From: an uncultured Clostridia bacterium
GTDB lineage: Bacteria; Bacillota; Clostridia; TANB77; CAG-508
Length of the DNA stretch: 37,872 nucleotides
Direction of reading: 5' to 3'
NCBI GenBank assembly: GCA_944392505.1
Contig: CALXWU010000006.1
Coordinates: 1 to 37,872, forward strand
Under the pieces are notes generated by a model, which worked only from the letters and a program-made list of their open reading frames with translations, was not told where the DNA came from and did not search any database. The translations under genes and the position numbers were made by a program. Of the stretch, positions 25,631-33,805 are shown piece by piece. The stretch's first letter is position 1, and each line of letters begins with the position of its first letter.

Positions 25631-25668
25631 GTTTTTATAATAAATTTGATAAATATAAATTTGACGAT

Positions 25669-25695
25669 AAATACAGGCTATTACAGCCTGTATTT
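25669..25695. terminator. Bidirectional terminator, 11-bp stem
   Basis: Arms 25669-25679 and 25685-25695 (AAATACAGGCT and its complement) with loop ATTAC. It ends both the HD-GYP gene and the convergent pilin-like gene. Confidence 0.8.
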
Positions 25696-25710
25696 ATTTA
25701 TTAATATATA

Positions 25711-27198
25711 CTATAATTCTAAAACATATGGGCTATCTGATGTTCCCTCACCATATACTATTTTAAGTCCCTCTTTTAGTGTAAATACTGGACGTATATT
25801 AAATGTATTCTCATAAGTGTAGTACATAGTTGAGCCACTATACATAGGGTCCACAGAAAGAAACATCCAACACGTACCACTACTAGTCCATATCATATAA
25901 GTAGTTACATCAGACTGCGTATCATTACTTTTTTGGCTTCTTAATGAAGCTAAAACATATGACGTTCCTATATCATTTATATGCAATTCTACTAGCTTAT
26001 CCACGTCTATTTTGCAATTATCCTTTTCCGACATAGGATAAGCACCAGTATTAAGTATATTATATTGATCATTATTACTTGGTTCATCTGGTAAAGTACC
26101 TACGCATCTTGCGCTTTTTGCATATGTTGTATTTAGATATTTACTCGCTTCCTCATTCAATCTGTTAATTAAATCATTATTAAAATAATCCAACATATCG
26201 GAATAATCATTCCCAACATAACTAGATTCAGAATCTGTTCCTATTGTCACTTGCCCTAAAGTCTCCATTGTTATTATTTGTATTCCATAGCTTGAATAGT
26301 TTTCATTCTCTGGTCCATACAATACTGCACATTTCCTCCTTACTCCAGTCTTGTCTACAAAATATACATAATCTCCTTCTTTTAATTTTGATTCAACTGT
26401 TATTACACGTTGTGGTGTTGTTATTATTACGCTAACTTCTGATGTTTTCCCAGCATTATCTTTTACTACTACTTTTAAGGTATATTTCGTTGAACCAGTT
26501 AAGCCCGTGTATTTGTAACTTGATGTGTTATTGCTAACTTTTTTAGTGTTATCTAAATAATATGTGTATCTTCCACTGGTTGCTAGTCCGCTTTGGCCAT
26601 CACTTGCTGTTACATTAAGTTGTACACCATCCCAAGTTAAGTCTGTTACTTCTATAGTTACTATTGGTGGTATTTCATCTAATATTTCTTTTACTTCATA
26701 TTCACTTTCATTTGTTCCATCATATAGCCTTGCATAGACTTTATTTCCATGTCTTAAATTTTGTATTGTTGCTCCACTTTGTATAGTTGTCCAATTTCCT
26801 GTTGTACTATTTACTTGATATTGCAATGTGAGCCCTGTCGAACTCGTTTTTACAACTACAGTTGCTGTTCCATTGCCTGTCCACTTTACATCTTCAAATG
26901 TTATAGCCCCGCCAGGTATTCCCGGCTCTGCTATTCCCATATCTTCAGCCATTAAATTCGCATACTCTTCAAATACCAAATTTGTTTTTTCTGTATCATC
27001 TGCTATCGATTGTTGAGCTGAGTCTTTAATTCCCTGCACCTTTTGCAGGAATCCATTATCTCCAAAAATAACACTTATTGCTACTGTAGATAAAATTAAT
27101 ATAATAACTATAGTAACAACTAAAGTTATCAGTGTAATACCTCCCTCACTCTTTATTCTCTTTAATTTTTTTATTACAGTATAATCATTTCCTTGCAT
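25711..27198 (-). CDS. Pilin-like secreted protein with FN3-like regions
   Basis: 495 aa. The N-terminus carries a type III (prepilin) leader and a hydrophobic helix: KSEGG-ITLITLVVTIVIILILSTVAIS, where processing would fall after Gly at about residue 20. The usual Glu at mature position 5 is absent (Ile-Thr-Leu-Ile-Thr). Residues about 100-270 hold two FN3-like beta repeats (GLTLQYQVNSTTGNW, then SGRYTYYLDNTKKVSN with YTGLTGSTKYTL). The C-terminal half ends in FNIRPVFTLKEGLKIVYGEGT, a segment typical of DUF6273-like surface proteins in gut Clostridia. GGAGG precedes ATG 27198. No pilus ATPase or prepilin peptidase is nearby, so it may be a cell-surface adhesin rather than a pilus subunit. 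Confidence 0.8.
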   Translation of the reverse strand: MQGNDYTVIKKLKRIKSEGGITLITLVVTIVIILILSTVAISVIFGDNGFLQKVQGIKDSAQQSIADDTEKTNLVFEEYANLMAEDMGIAEPGIPGGAITFEDVKWTGNGTATVVVKTSSTGLTLQYQVNSTTGNWTTIQSGATIQNLRHGNKVYARLYDGTNESEYEVKEILDEIPPIVTIEVTDLTWDGVQLNVTASDGQSGLATSGRYTYYLDNTKKVSNNTSSYKYTGLTGSTKYTLKVVVKDNAGKTSEVSVIITTPQRVITVESKLKEGDYVYFVDKTGVRRKCAVLYGPENENYSSYGIQIITMETLGQVTIGTDSESSYVGNDYSDMLDYFNNDLINRLNEEASKYLNTTYAKSARCVGTLPDEPSNNDQYNILNTGAYPMSEKDNCKIDVDKLVELHINDIGTSYVLASLRSQKSNDTQSDVTTYMIWTSSGTCWMFLSVDPMYSGSTMYYTYENTFNIRPVFTLKEGLKIVYGEGTSDSPYVLEL

Positions 27199-27355
27199 AG
27201 ATTTCCTCCTATCCTTTGTTTAAAATATAATTAATATTTTTCATAAACCTTTTTATTGCCTTATAAAAATTTTATCACTAATACTATTTATTTACAATAT
27301 TTTTAATAAATTTTATATACGATTTTATAATACAAAAATATATAAAATCCTATAA

Positions 27356-29590
27356 TTAACTTTTCATACTCAATTGTGCTTTCTGTCTATCTTTATCAAT
27401 TCCAATTACTTTTACTTTAACTACATCTCCAACTGAAACTATGTCTGATGGCTTTCTTACGTAACTATTGCTTAGTTCTGAAATGTGTACTAGTCCATCA
27501 TGTTTTACGCCTATATCTACAAATGCACCAAAATCCGTTACATTTCTTACTGTGCCCGTTAGTATTTGTCCCACTTTTAAGTCTTCAAATTTTAACACAT
27601 CTGCTCTTAACACTGGCTTTGGCATTTCTTCTCTTGGGTCTCTTCCTGGTTTTGAAAGTTCGTCTATTATATCTTTCAATGTTATTTCTCCCACGATTAG
27701 TTCTGCTGCAGTTTTATTTATGTTTATTTGTGATAATTTTGTCTTTATCTCTTTTAGTTTATCTTTATCTAGCAAGTCTTTTTTATCAAATCCAATATTG
27801 TTTAAAAGCTTTTCAGCTATTTCGTAGCTTTCCGGATGTACTGCTGTTATTTCTAATGGATTTTTGCCACCAAACACACGTATAAATCCCGCACACTGTT
27901 CAAATGCTGATTTTCCTAATTTTGGTACCTTTAAAAGCTCTTTTCTTTCTTTTATTTTTCCATTTTCATCTCTATATTTTACAATATTATTTGCAATTGT
28001 TTTGTTAATTCCCGATATGTATTGTAATAGTGATGGCGTTGCTGTGTTTACATCTACGCCTACTTTATTTACTGCGTCTTCTACTACACCTTTTAAGCTT
28101 TCTGATAATTTTTTCTGGTCTATATCATGTTGATATTGCCCTACTCCAATTGATTTTGGATCTATTTTTACAAGTTCCGCAAGTGGGTCTTGCAATCTTC
28201 TTGCTATTGAAATTGCTCCTCTTATTGATACATTTATATCCGGGTATTCTTCTGTAGCAAGTTTTGATGCCGAGTATACAGAGGCTCCTGCTTCTGATAC
28301 TATTGCATAATGCACATCTTTATTATATATTTCTTTTGCTTTTTTTATAACATCAGCTACAAATATCTCTGATTCTCTTGAAGCGGTACCATTACCAATT
28401 GCAAACATATTTGCATCATATTTGTTAATTAAGTTTAAAAGTGTTTTTGTCGCCACTTCTACATCATTTTGTGGTTCTGTTGGGTAAATTGTTGTTGTGT
28501 CTAATAGCTTGCCAGTTTCGTCAATTACCGCTATTTTACAACCAGTCCTATATGCAGGATCAAAACCTATTACAGTTAGGTTTTTTATTGGTGCACTCAA
28601 AAGAAGTTGTTTTGCATTTTTTCCAAATACTTTTATAGCCTTTTCTTCCGCCTTTTCTGTTAAGTTTGAACGTATTTCTCTATCAATCGATGGTTCTATT
28701 AATCTTTTCCAGCTGTCCTCTATCGCTGTTTTTAAATATTCTTCAAATTGTGTATGTCCTATTATTATATCTCTTTCAATATATGATATTATTTTTTCTT
28801 CAGGCTTATCAATTTTTGGCTTTAAGAATTTTTCTTTTTCTCCTCTGTTTATTGCAAGTATTCTATGGCTTGGAAGTTTGTTTATGCTCTCTTTAAAATC
28901 ATAATACATATTATAACTCGATTTTTGTTCTGGGTCCGCAGCCTTTACATTTATGACTGCTTCTCTGTAGCAAATATTCTTTATCTTTTTTCTGTATTTT
29001 GGGTTATCCGATATGTTTTCTGCAATAATATCTAATGCTCCTAAGATAGCTTCTTCTACATTTGCAACTATTTTATCTTTAGAAACAGAGTTATCCACAC
29101 TTTCCACATTGTCTGCCTGAATCATTTTGTCCGAATTCTCCACCTCCTTCACCTTTGTTACAAACTCTTTTGCAATCTCTTCAATAGGTCTGGTTTCTTT
29201 TTGCTCCATGATTATATTAGCAAATGGTTCTAATCCCTTTGCTTTTGCCACAGTTGCTCTAGTCTTTTTCTTAGGCTTATATGGTCTATATATATCTTCT
29301 ACCTCCGCTAAAGTTTTAGCCTCTTCAATAGCTTGTGATATTTCCTCTGTTAATTTTCCTTGCTCCTCTATAGATTTTGTTACCTCATCTTTTCTCTCTT
29401 CTAAATTTCTTAAGTATGAAAGCCTTTCTCCAAAGTCCCTTAAAATTTCATCAGAAAGTCCACCTGTAGCTTCCTTTCTATAACGAGCAATAAATGGAAT
29501 GGTATTGCCCTCATCTATTAATTTTATAGTTGCTGCTACTTGGGATTCTTTAATATTTAATTCCTCTGCAATAATTGATTTAATGTTCAT
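27356..29590 (-). CDS. tex: Tex-family RNA-binding transcription accessory protein
   Basis: 744 aa, the usual length. The N-terminal helical Tex domain begins with NIKSIIAEELNIKESQV and IPFIARYRKEATGGLSDE; the YqgF-like nuclease fold has VIGFDPAYRTGCKIAVID; the helix-hairpin-helix pair has TPSLLQYISGINKTIANNIV and LGKSAFEQCAGFIRV; the C-terminal S1 domain has VGQILTGTVRNVTDFGAFVDIG. Tex binds nucleic acid and affects transcription and ribosome-associated stress. A Ser/Asp/Asn-rich segment of roughly 20 residues near position 160 (SDKMIQADNVESVDNSVSK) looks like a linker insert. The gene is monocistronic and diverges from the DUF4352 gene. Confidence 0.95.
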   Translation of the reverse strand: MNIKSIIAEELNIKESQVAATIKLIDEGNTIPFIARYRKEATGGLSDEILRDFGERLSYLRNLEERKDEVTKSIEEQGKLTEEISQAIEEAKTLAEVEDIYRPYKPKKKTRATVAKAKGLEPFANIIMEQKETRPIEEIAKEFVTKVKEVENSDKMIQADNVESVDNSVSKDKIVANVEEAILGALDIIAENISDNPKYRKKIKNICYREAVINVKAADPEQKSSYNMYYDFKESINKLPSHRILAINRGEKEKFLKPKIDKPEEKIISYIERDIIIGHTQFEEYLKTAIEDSWKRLIEPSIDREIRSNLTEKAEEKAIKVFGKNAKQLLLSAPIKNLTVIGFDPAYRTGCKIAVIDETGKLLDTTTIYPTEPQNDVEVATKTLLNLINKYDANMFAIGNGTASRESEIFVADVIKKAKEIYNKDVHYAIVSEAGASVYSASKLATEEYPDINVSIRGAISIARRLQDPLAELVKIDPKSIGVGQYQHDIDQKKLSESLKGVVEDAVNKVGVDVNTATPSLLQYISGINKTIANNIVKYRDENGKIKERKELLKVPKLGKSAFEQCAGFIRVFGGKNPLEITAVHPESYEIAEKLLNNIGFDKKDLLDKDKLKEIKTKLSQININKTAAELIVGEITLKDIIDELSKPGRDPREEMPKPVLRADVLKFEDLKVGQILTGTVRNVTDFGAFVDIGVKHDGLVHISELSNSYVRKPSDIVSVGDVVKVKVIGIDKDRQKAQLSMKS

Positions 29591-29691
29591 TGTTTAATCT
29601 TTCTCCTCTCATTCTTTAGTAAAAAAATTATATCACTACTCTTAGCTTTTTAGCAAGCAAATTTAACTTTGTGATAATATCCTGTAATTAA

Positions 29692-29720
29692 TTGCTTTTT
29701 CTAAAGATATAATATATAAT
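29692..29720 (+). promoter_or_regulatory. Sigma-A promoter of the DUF4352-type gene
   Basis: TTGCTT (29692-29697), 17-bp spacer, TATAAT (29715-29720), with the transcript expected to start near 29727 and the GGGAGG ribosome site shortly before ATG 29755. Confidence 0.65.
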
Positions 29721-29754
29721 GAGTATATAATTTTTAAAAAGCAGGGAGGATTTT

Positions 29755-30441
29755 ATGGGAATTGCCTCATTTGTAGTGGGATTATTGGTTTTAATGTTAT
29801 CTCCATTTTTAAATATTTTGTTAGTTTTACCCGCAATACTGGGATTATTTTTGGGAATTATTGACTGTGTTATAAAATCGAAGAAAAAAGCAGCAAAAGG
29901 ATTTGCTGTTGCAGGAGTTGTGCTTTCTGCCATAGCATTAGTAGTTTGTATTGTAATTACAGGTGTAAAATATTTTCTTTATGACACAATTGCTTTCTCT
30001 TTTGACAACAATAACGAAACAACTTCTTTAGAAACAATTGAAGTTGCAGGTATTGGTGATACCGTATCTTTAGATAATGTTAATATTACGTTATTATCAA
30101 TAGATTATAATTTTACTGATTATTACAGTTATGCATATGTAGATGATGACTGCGTAATTATAAAAGCAGATTTTGAATTTAAAAATTTAGGAGAGTATAC
30201 CGAATACATTTCGTACTCTGATTTTAACTGTTATGCAGATAAATTTGAATGTGATAGCTTCTATTCTGTAGAAGATGCCTTTTTCCATTCAAGCTTGGAG
30301 TCAGGTGAAACAGGAACTGGCACTGTATATTTCGAAGTTCCAAAAGATGCAGAAAAAATACAAATAGAATTTTCACTTATAATGTATGATGATAATAAAG
30401 TAATTTTCGAGTCAACTTTTGGGGACGGAGCAAAAAATTAA
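29755..30441 (+). CDS. Membrane-anchored DUF4352-like extracellular protein
   Basis: 228 aa. Two hydrophobic segments at the N-terminus (about 3-35 and 48-72) resemble the DUF4190 module (GIASFVVGLL, then LGLFLGIIDC, KAAKGFAVAGVVLSAIALVV). The rest is a beta-sandwich of the DUF4352/telokin-like type (GDTVSLDNVNITLLS, later GETGTGTVYFEVP). Such proteins sit on the cell surface; no catalytic function is known. The domain is strongly acidic (many Asp/Glu). It has its own promoter and ends in a hairpin, so it is a single-gene unit. Confidence 0.8.
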   Translation: MGIASFVVGLLVLMLSPFLNILLVLPAILGLFLGIIDCVIKSKKKAAKGFAVAGVVLSAIALVVCIVITGVKYFLYDTIAFSFDNNNETTSLETIEVAGIGDTVSLDNVNITLLSIDYNFTDYYSYAYVDDDCVIIKADFEFKNLGEYTEYISYSDFNCYADKFECDSFYSVEDAFFHSSLESGETGTGTVYFEVPKDAEKIQIEFSLIMYDDNKVIFESTFGDGAKN

Positions 30442-30450
30442 CTCCGTCCC
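30422..30450 (+). terminator. Probable terminator hairpin overlapping the DUF4352 gene end
   Basis: GGGACGGAG (30422-30430) pairs with CTCCGTCCC (30442-30450) across an 11-base loop that contains the stop codon. The following T-tract is weak, so efficiency is uncertain. It lies between convergent genes. Confidence 0.5.
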
Positions 30451-30460
30451 AAATTTATAT

Positions 30461-32041
30461 TTATTCAATTCCTAAGTATTCATTATATGTTACTTCTCTA
30501 TCCACAAGTTTGTCTTGCTTTAAATCTATTATTCTATTTGCAACTGTTTGCGTTAGTTGGTGATCATGTGATGTAAATAATATAATCCCTTTATATTTCG
30601 TCATTCCTTCATTTAATGCTGTAATGCTTTCCATGTCTAAGTGGTTTGTCGGTTCATCAAATATTAATAAGTTTGCACCCGAAAGCATCATTTTGGAGAG
30701 AACACATCTTACCTTTTCTCCCCCGGATAGTACATTTACCTTCTTTAAGGCTTCTTCTCCAGAAAATAGCATCCTTCCTAAAAAGCTCCTTACATAAGTC
30801 TCATCTGGATCTTTTGAATATTGCCTTAACCAATCTGTTATTGACAAATCACAATCAAATAAATAGTTATTATCCTTTGGGAAGTAGTTGGTTGTTATCG
30901 TTGTTCCATAACTAATCCTTCCTGAGTCTGGCTCCAACTCTCCTGCAAGAATTTGAAATAATACTGTTTTTGCGTTTTCGTTGTCTGCTAGGAAAGCAAT
31001 TTTATCATTTGGCTTTACTGTAAAAGATACATTATTAAGTATTTTTTCTCCATTTATTGTTTTAGTAAGATTCTCTACTTTTAAAATCTCTTTTCCAGGT
31101 TCTCTATCTGGCTTAAAATCAATATATGGATACTTTCTATTTGATGGTTTAATTTCATCCAATTCTATTTTTTCTAATGACTTTTTTCTTGATGTTGCTT
31201 GTTTTGATTTTGAAGCGTTTGCGCTAAACCTTGCTATAAATTCTTGAAGTTCTTTTATTTTCTCTTCTTTCTTTTTGTTTGCCTCTTTCATTTGCTTTAA
31301 TGCAAGTTGGCTTGATTCATACCAGAAATCATAATTTCCTGGGTATACTTTAATCTTCCCGAAATCTACATCTGCAATATGTGTACATACTTTATTTAGA
31401 AAATATCTATCGTGTGATACTACAATTACTGTATTTTCAAAATTAATTAAAAATTCTTCTAGCCAATTTATACTCTTTAAGTCCAAATCGTTTGTAGGCT
31501 CATCTAAGAGTAGTATATCGGGATTTCCAAATAACGCTTGTGCTAACAATATTTTTACTTTATCCTTAGGCTCAATTTCACTCATAAGTTTATAATGCTT
31601 TTCTGGATCAATTCCTAAATCATTTAATAGAACTGCACCATCCGCTTCTGCATTCCATCCATCAAGTTCTGCAAATCTTTCCTCTAGTTTTGCAGCTTTC
31701 ATACCATCTTCTTCAGAGAAATCAGGTTTAGCATATATAGCCTCTTTTTCCTTCATAATGTTATATAGCTCTTGATTTCCCATTATTACAGTGTCCATTA
31801 CTGTATATCCCTCAAAAGCAAAGTGGTCTTGTTTTAATACAGATAATCTCTCGTTCTTATCTTTAGTAACTTCACCTTTACTAGGTTCTAATTCACCAGA
31901 TAACACTTTTAAAAATGTAGATTTACCAGCTCCATTTGCTCCTATTATACCATAACAGCACCCTTTATTAAATTTAATATTTACATCTTCAAATAATGTC
32001 CTTTTTCCAAATCTAATTGTAACTCCTGTTGCAGTTAACAT
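30461..32041 (-). CDS. ABC-F family ATPase (YkpA/YbiT-like)
   Basis: 526 aa with two nucleotide-binding domains and no membrane segment, the ABC-F layout of ribosome-acting translation factors. NBD1: Walker A GANGAGKST at 34-42, Walker B LLLDEPTNDLDL, H-loop VVSHDRYFL. The signature at 154-161 reads SEIEPKDK instead of the usual LSGGE-K. A linker of charged helices (about 245-305) follows. NBD2: atypical Walker A ADNENAKTVLF, normal signature VLSGGEKVRC, Walker B LIFDEPTNHLD, H-loop FTSHDHQL. The non-canonical second Walker A is known in YkpA-like proteins. GGAGG precedes ATG 32041. It is separate from the CorA gene by a repeat-containing gap. Housekeeping translation role is more likely than antibiotic resistance, but this cannot be settled here. 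Confidence 0.9.
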   Translation of the reverse strand: MLTATGVTIRFGKRTLFEDVNIKFNKGCCYGIIGANGAGKSTFLKVLSGELEPSKGEVTKDKNERLSVLKQDHFAFEGYTVMDTVIMGNQELYNIMKEKEAIYAKPDFSEEDGMKAAKLEERFAELDGWNAEADGAVLLNDLGIDPEKHYKLMSEIEPKDKVKILLAQALFGNPDILLLDEPTNDLDLKSINWLEEFLINFENTVIVVSHDRYFLNKVCTHIADVDFGKIKVYPGNYDFWYESSQLALKQMKEANKKKEEKIKELQEFIARFSANASKSKQATSRKKSLEKIELDEIKPSNRKYPYIDFKPDREPGKEILKVENLTKTINGEKILNNVSFTVKPNDKIAFLADNENAKTVLFQILAGELEPDSGRISYGTTITTNYFPKDNNYLFDCDLSITDWLRQYSKDPDETYVRSFLGRMLFSGEEALKKVNVLSGGEKVRCVLSKMMLSGANLLIFDEPTNHLDMESITALNEGMTKYKGIILFTSHDHQLTQTVANRIIDLKQDKLVDREVTYNEYLGIE

Positions 32042-32066
32042 CTTTCTATCCTCCTTGTCGTTTTAA

Positions 32067-32090
32067 CACCTGTCCCCTAAGTGACAAAAT
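32067..32090 (+). repeat. Copy of the CACCTGTCCCC...GTGACA repeat core
   Basis: Reads CACCTGTCCCCTAA followed by GTGACAAAAT. The first part repeats 7742-7754 and 7776-7786, and GTGACA repeats the arm of the 7701 element. Here it is a single, unpaired copy between the ABC-F and CorA genes. Confidence 0.6.
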
Positions 32091-32099
32091 AGTAATTTG

Positions 32100-33050
32100 T
32101 TAGTCTAGCATTCCCTTCTTCTTTAGCCAGATTGACACTACTACTCCAATTAATATTGAGATTAATACAATTATTACAAAGCCCAATGGATTATTTTGCA
32201 TTGGCACTGCAACATTCATCCCCCAATAGCTTGCAATCATTGTTGGTATAGCTAAAATGATTGTTATTGAAGTTAAGTACTTCATAACTCCATTTAAATT
32301 GTTTGAAATCATTGATGCGTATGCATCCATTGTTCCTGTTAGTATGTCTCTATATATTTTCGCCATTTCTATTGCCTGCTTATTTTCTATAATAGCATCT
32401 TCAAGAATATCCTCATCTTCATCATAAAGTTTAATTAAATTGCCTCTCATAGTTTTTTCCATGACAACTTCATTTGCTTTTAGTGAAGTAGTAAAATATA
32501 CCAATCCTTTTTCTAAGCTTAATAATTTTAATAGTGCTTTATTTTTCATAGAGTTTTTTAGCACATTTTCAGCTATTTCTGTTTCTTTATTTAATTTTCT
32601 TAATAAATTTAAAAATATTTCTGAATTTAAATAAAAGAGCTGTAATAACATTCTACTTTTCTTGTATGTGATTATATTCTTCATTTTCTTTTTTGAAAAA
32701 TCCTCTAAGATAGGATTTTTATTAAGTGAAACTGTTAAAATATAATCATCTCTGACAAAAATAACTCCTATTGGTGTTGTACTATATATTTTTTCACCTG
32801 ATTCAATTTCCATTATTGGCGTATCTATAATAAATAATATAGTATTATCATCATCTTCCACATCAATTCTGGCTTTTTCTTCTGAATCTAGTGCATATCT
32901 TATAAAGTCTTCTTGTATATGAATATTCTCACATACTTCTTTTATTTCTTCTTCACTCGGCGAAACCATGTTTATCCAATTACCTTTTATGAATTCGTTT
33001 GTTTCTTCAGTTATATTAGTTTCCATACTAGTACGATACATTTTAAACAT
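32100..33050 (-). CDS. CorA-family divalent metal ion transporter
   Basis: About 317 aa. The large cytoplasmic N-terminal domain (residues 1-255) has the CorA pattern (WINMVSPSEEEI; TPIGVIFVRDDYILTVS), a long helix rich in Lys/Glu, and two C-terminal transmembrane helices. The YWGMNV motif sits at the end of the first. Gly-Met-Asn is the selectivity motif of Mg2+/Co2+ channels of this family. ATG 33050 is chosen over GTG 33059 because GAGAGG is eight bases upstream and overlaps the GTG. Length is typical of the shorter CorA/YfjQ group. Located in the cytoplasmic membrane as a pentamer by analogy. Confidence 0.93.
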   Translation of the reverse strand: MFKMYRTSMETNITEETNEFIKGNWINMVSPSEEEIKEVCENIHIQEDFIRYALDSEEKARIDVEDDDNTILFIIDTPIMEIESGEKIYSTTPIGVIFVRDDYILTVSLNKNPILEDFSKKKMKNIITYKKSRMLLQLFYLNSEIFLNLLRKLNKETEIAENVLKNSMKNKALLKLLSLEKGLVYFTTSLKANEVVMEKTMRGNLIKLYDEDEDILEDAIIENKQAIEMAKIYRDILTGTMDAYASMISNNLNGVMKYLTSITIILAIPTMIASYWGMNVAVPMQNNPLGFVIIVLISILIGVVVSIWLKKKGMLD

Positions 33051-33119
33051 AGTAATCACCTCTCAAGATAATATATTAACATAATTAATTCAGAATTACA
33101 ACTTAAATCGCAAAAAATA

Positions 33120-33148
33120 TTGACAAAATATGTTTCAAGAATTATAAT
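33120..33148 (+). promoter_or_regulatory. Consensus sigma-A promoter for tRNA-Lys
   Basis: TTGACA (33120-33125), exactly 17 bp, TATAAT (33143-33148): a perfect consensus. The start near 33155 leaves a leader of about 79 bases before the tRNA. Confidence 0.85.
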
Positions 33149-33180
33149 TATTATATGTTTAAATTTTGAATTTAATTTTA

Positions 33181-33211
33181 AAGACCATTTGATTAAAAAT
33201 CAATTGGTCTT
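33181..33211 (+). other. Leader hairpin complementary to tRNA-Lys
   Basis: Arms 33181-33193 and 33199-33211 pair over 13 bp with one mismatch around loop TAAAA. GACCATTTGATTAA (33183-33196) is also the exact reverse complement of tRNA bases 33268-33281, which span the anticodon's last two bases to the end of the variable loop. Confidence 0.6.
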
Positions 33212-33233
33212 GTGTATCTAATTTAATTTACTT

Positions 33234-33309
33234 GCGCCATTAGCTCAGTTGGTAGAGCAGTTGACTCTTAATCAAATGGTCGGAGGTTCGAATCCTCTAT
33301 GGCGCACCA
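33234..33309 (+). tRNA. tRNA-Lys (anticodon CTT)
   Basis: Acceptor GCGCCAT pairs with ATGGCGC; D arm GCTC/GAGC; anticodon loop CTCTTAA; T arm GGAGG-TTCGAAT-CCTCT (one G-U); discriminator A and encoded CCA. Base pair 27-43 is G-A, a minor oddity at the end of the anticodon stem. Confidence 0.95.
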
Positions 33310-33320
33310 ATGTTTTTTAC

Positions 33321-33349
33321 GAGGAACTATGTATTAGTTCTTCTTTTTT
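33321..33349 (+). terminator. Terminator of the tRNA-Lys transcript
   Basis: Nine-bp stem (33321-33329 with 33335-33343, one G-U), five-base loop TGTAT and six T's (33344-33349). Confidence 0.8.
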
Positions 33350-33484
33350 GGGCCTGTCATATTAGCCTCTTCTCCTTCAATTCCTTGCCATATATTTAAA
33401 TCTTCTTAATTATATTGATTTAAATTCTATATTATGATAACATATTTTTAATTAATATTGTAATAAAAAATTTAGGAGTAACAA

Positions 33485-33760
33485 ATGAGTCTTGAAAAAT
33501 GGGAAGAAAAAATGAATAAGAAAAACTGGGAGGAAATGCAAAAATATAAAGAATTTAACAAGGAAAACTTTAAGGATGTAGAAAAGTTTTCTAACTTTTT
33601 CAATAAAATTTTTAATTTTTTTAGATTCTCTTTATTAGGGATTTGTATTATAGTAATTCTTATTGTATGTTTAATTTATTTATTTTATACTTCAGATCTT
33701 AAAACTAGATATGTATCTTCAGCTATTTCTATAAATTCACAAAAAATACAGAGCTTTTAA
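33485..33760 (+). CDS. Small single-pass membrane protein (91 aa)
   Basis: A charged N-terminal half (residues 1-40, Lys/Glu/Asn-rich, likely helical) precedes a transmembrane helix at about 48-70 (FSLLGICIIVILIVCLIYLF) and a short polar tail. AGGAG lies six bases before ATG 33485. It is followed by a terminator shared with the convergent VanW gene. I do not recognise a family. The orientation N-in/C-out is suggested by the charged N-terminus. Confidence 0.6.
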   Translation: MSLEKWEEKMNKKNWEEMQKYKEFNKENFKDVEKFSNFFNKIFNFFRFSLLGICIIVILIVCLIYLFYTSDLKTRYVSSAISINSQKIQSF

Positions 33761-33784
33761 ATTATTAAGCTGCTCTGTATTTTT
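33742..33784. terminator. Bidirectional terminator, 13-bp perfect stem
   Basis: Arms 33742-33754 and 33772-33784 (AAAAATACAGAGC and complement), 17-base loop. It ends the small membrane protein gene and, in the other direction, the VanW gene. Confidence 0.8.
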
Positions 33785-33805
33785 AATGATTATATTGTTT
33801 CCCGG

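Noticed and set aside
13953-28904. Many open frames opposite the large genes (acyl-CoA ligase, NRPS, Tex, pilin-like)
   Set aside because: They lack ribosome sites, have leucine/serine/phenylalanine-rich antisense composition and lie entirely within genes with clear families.
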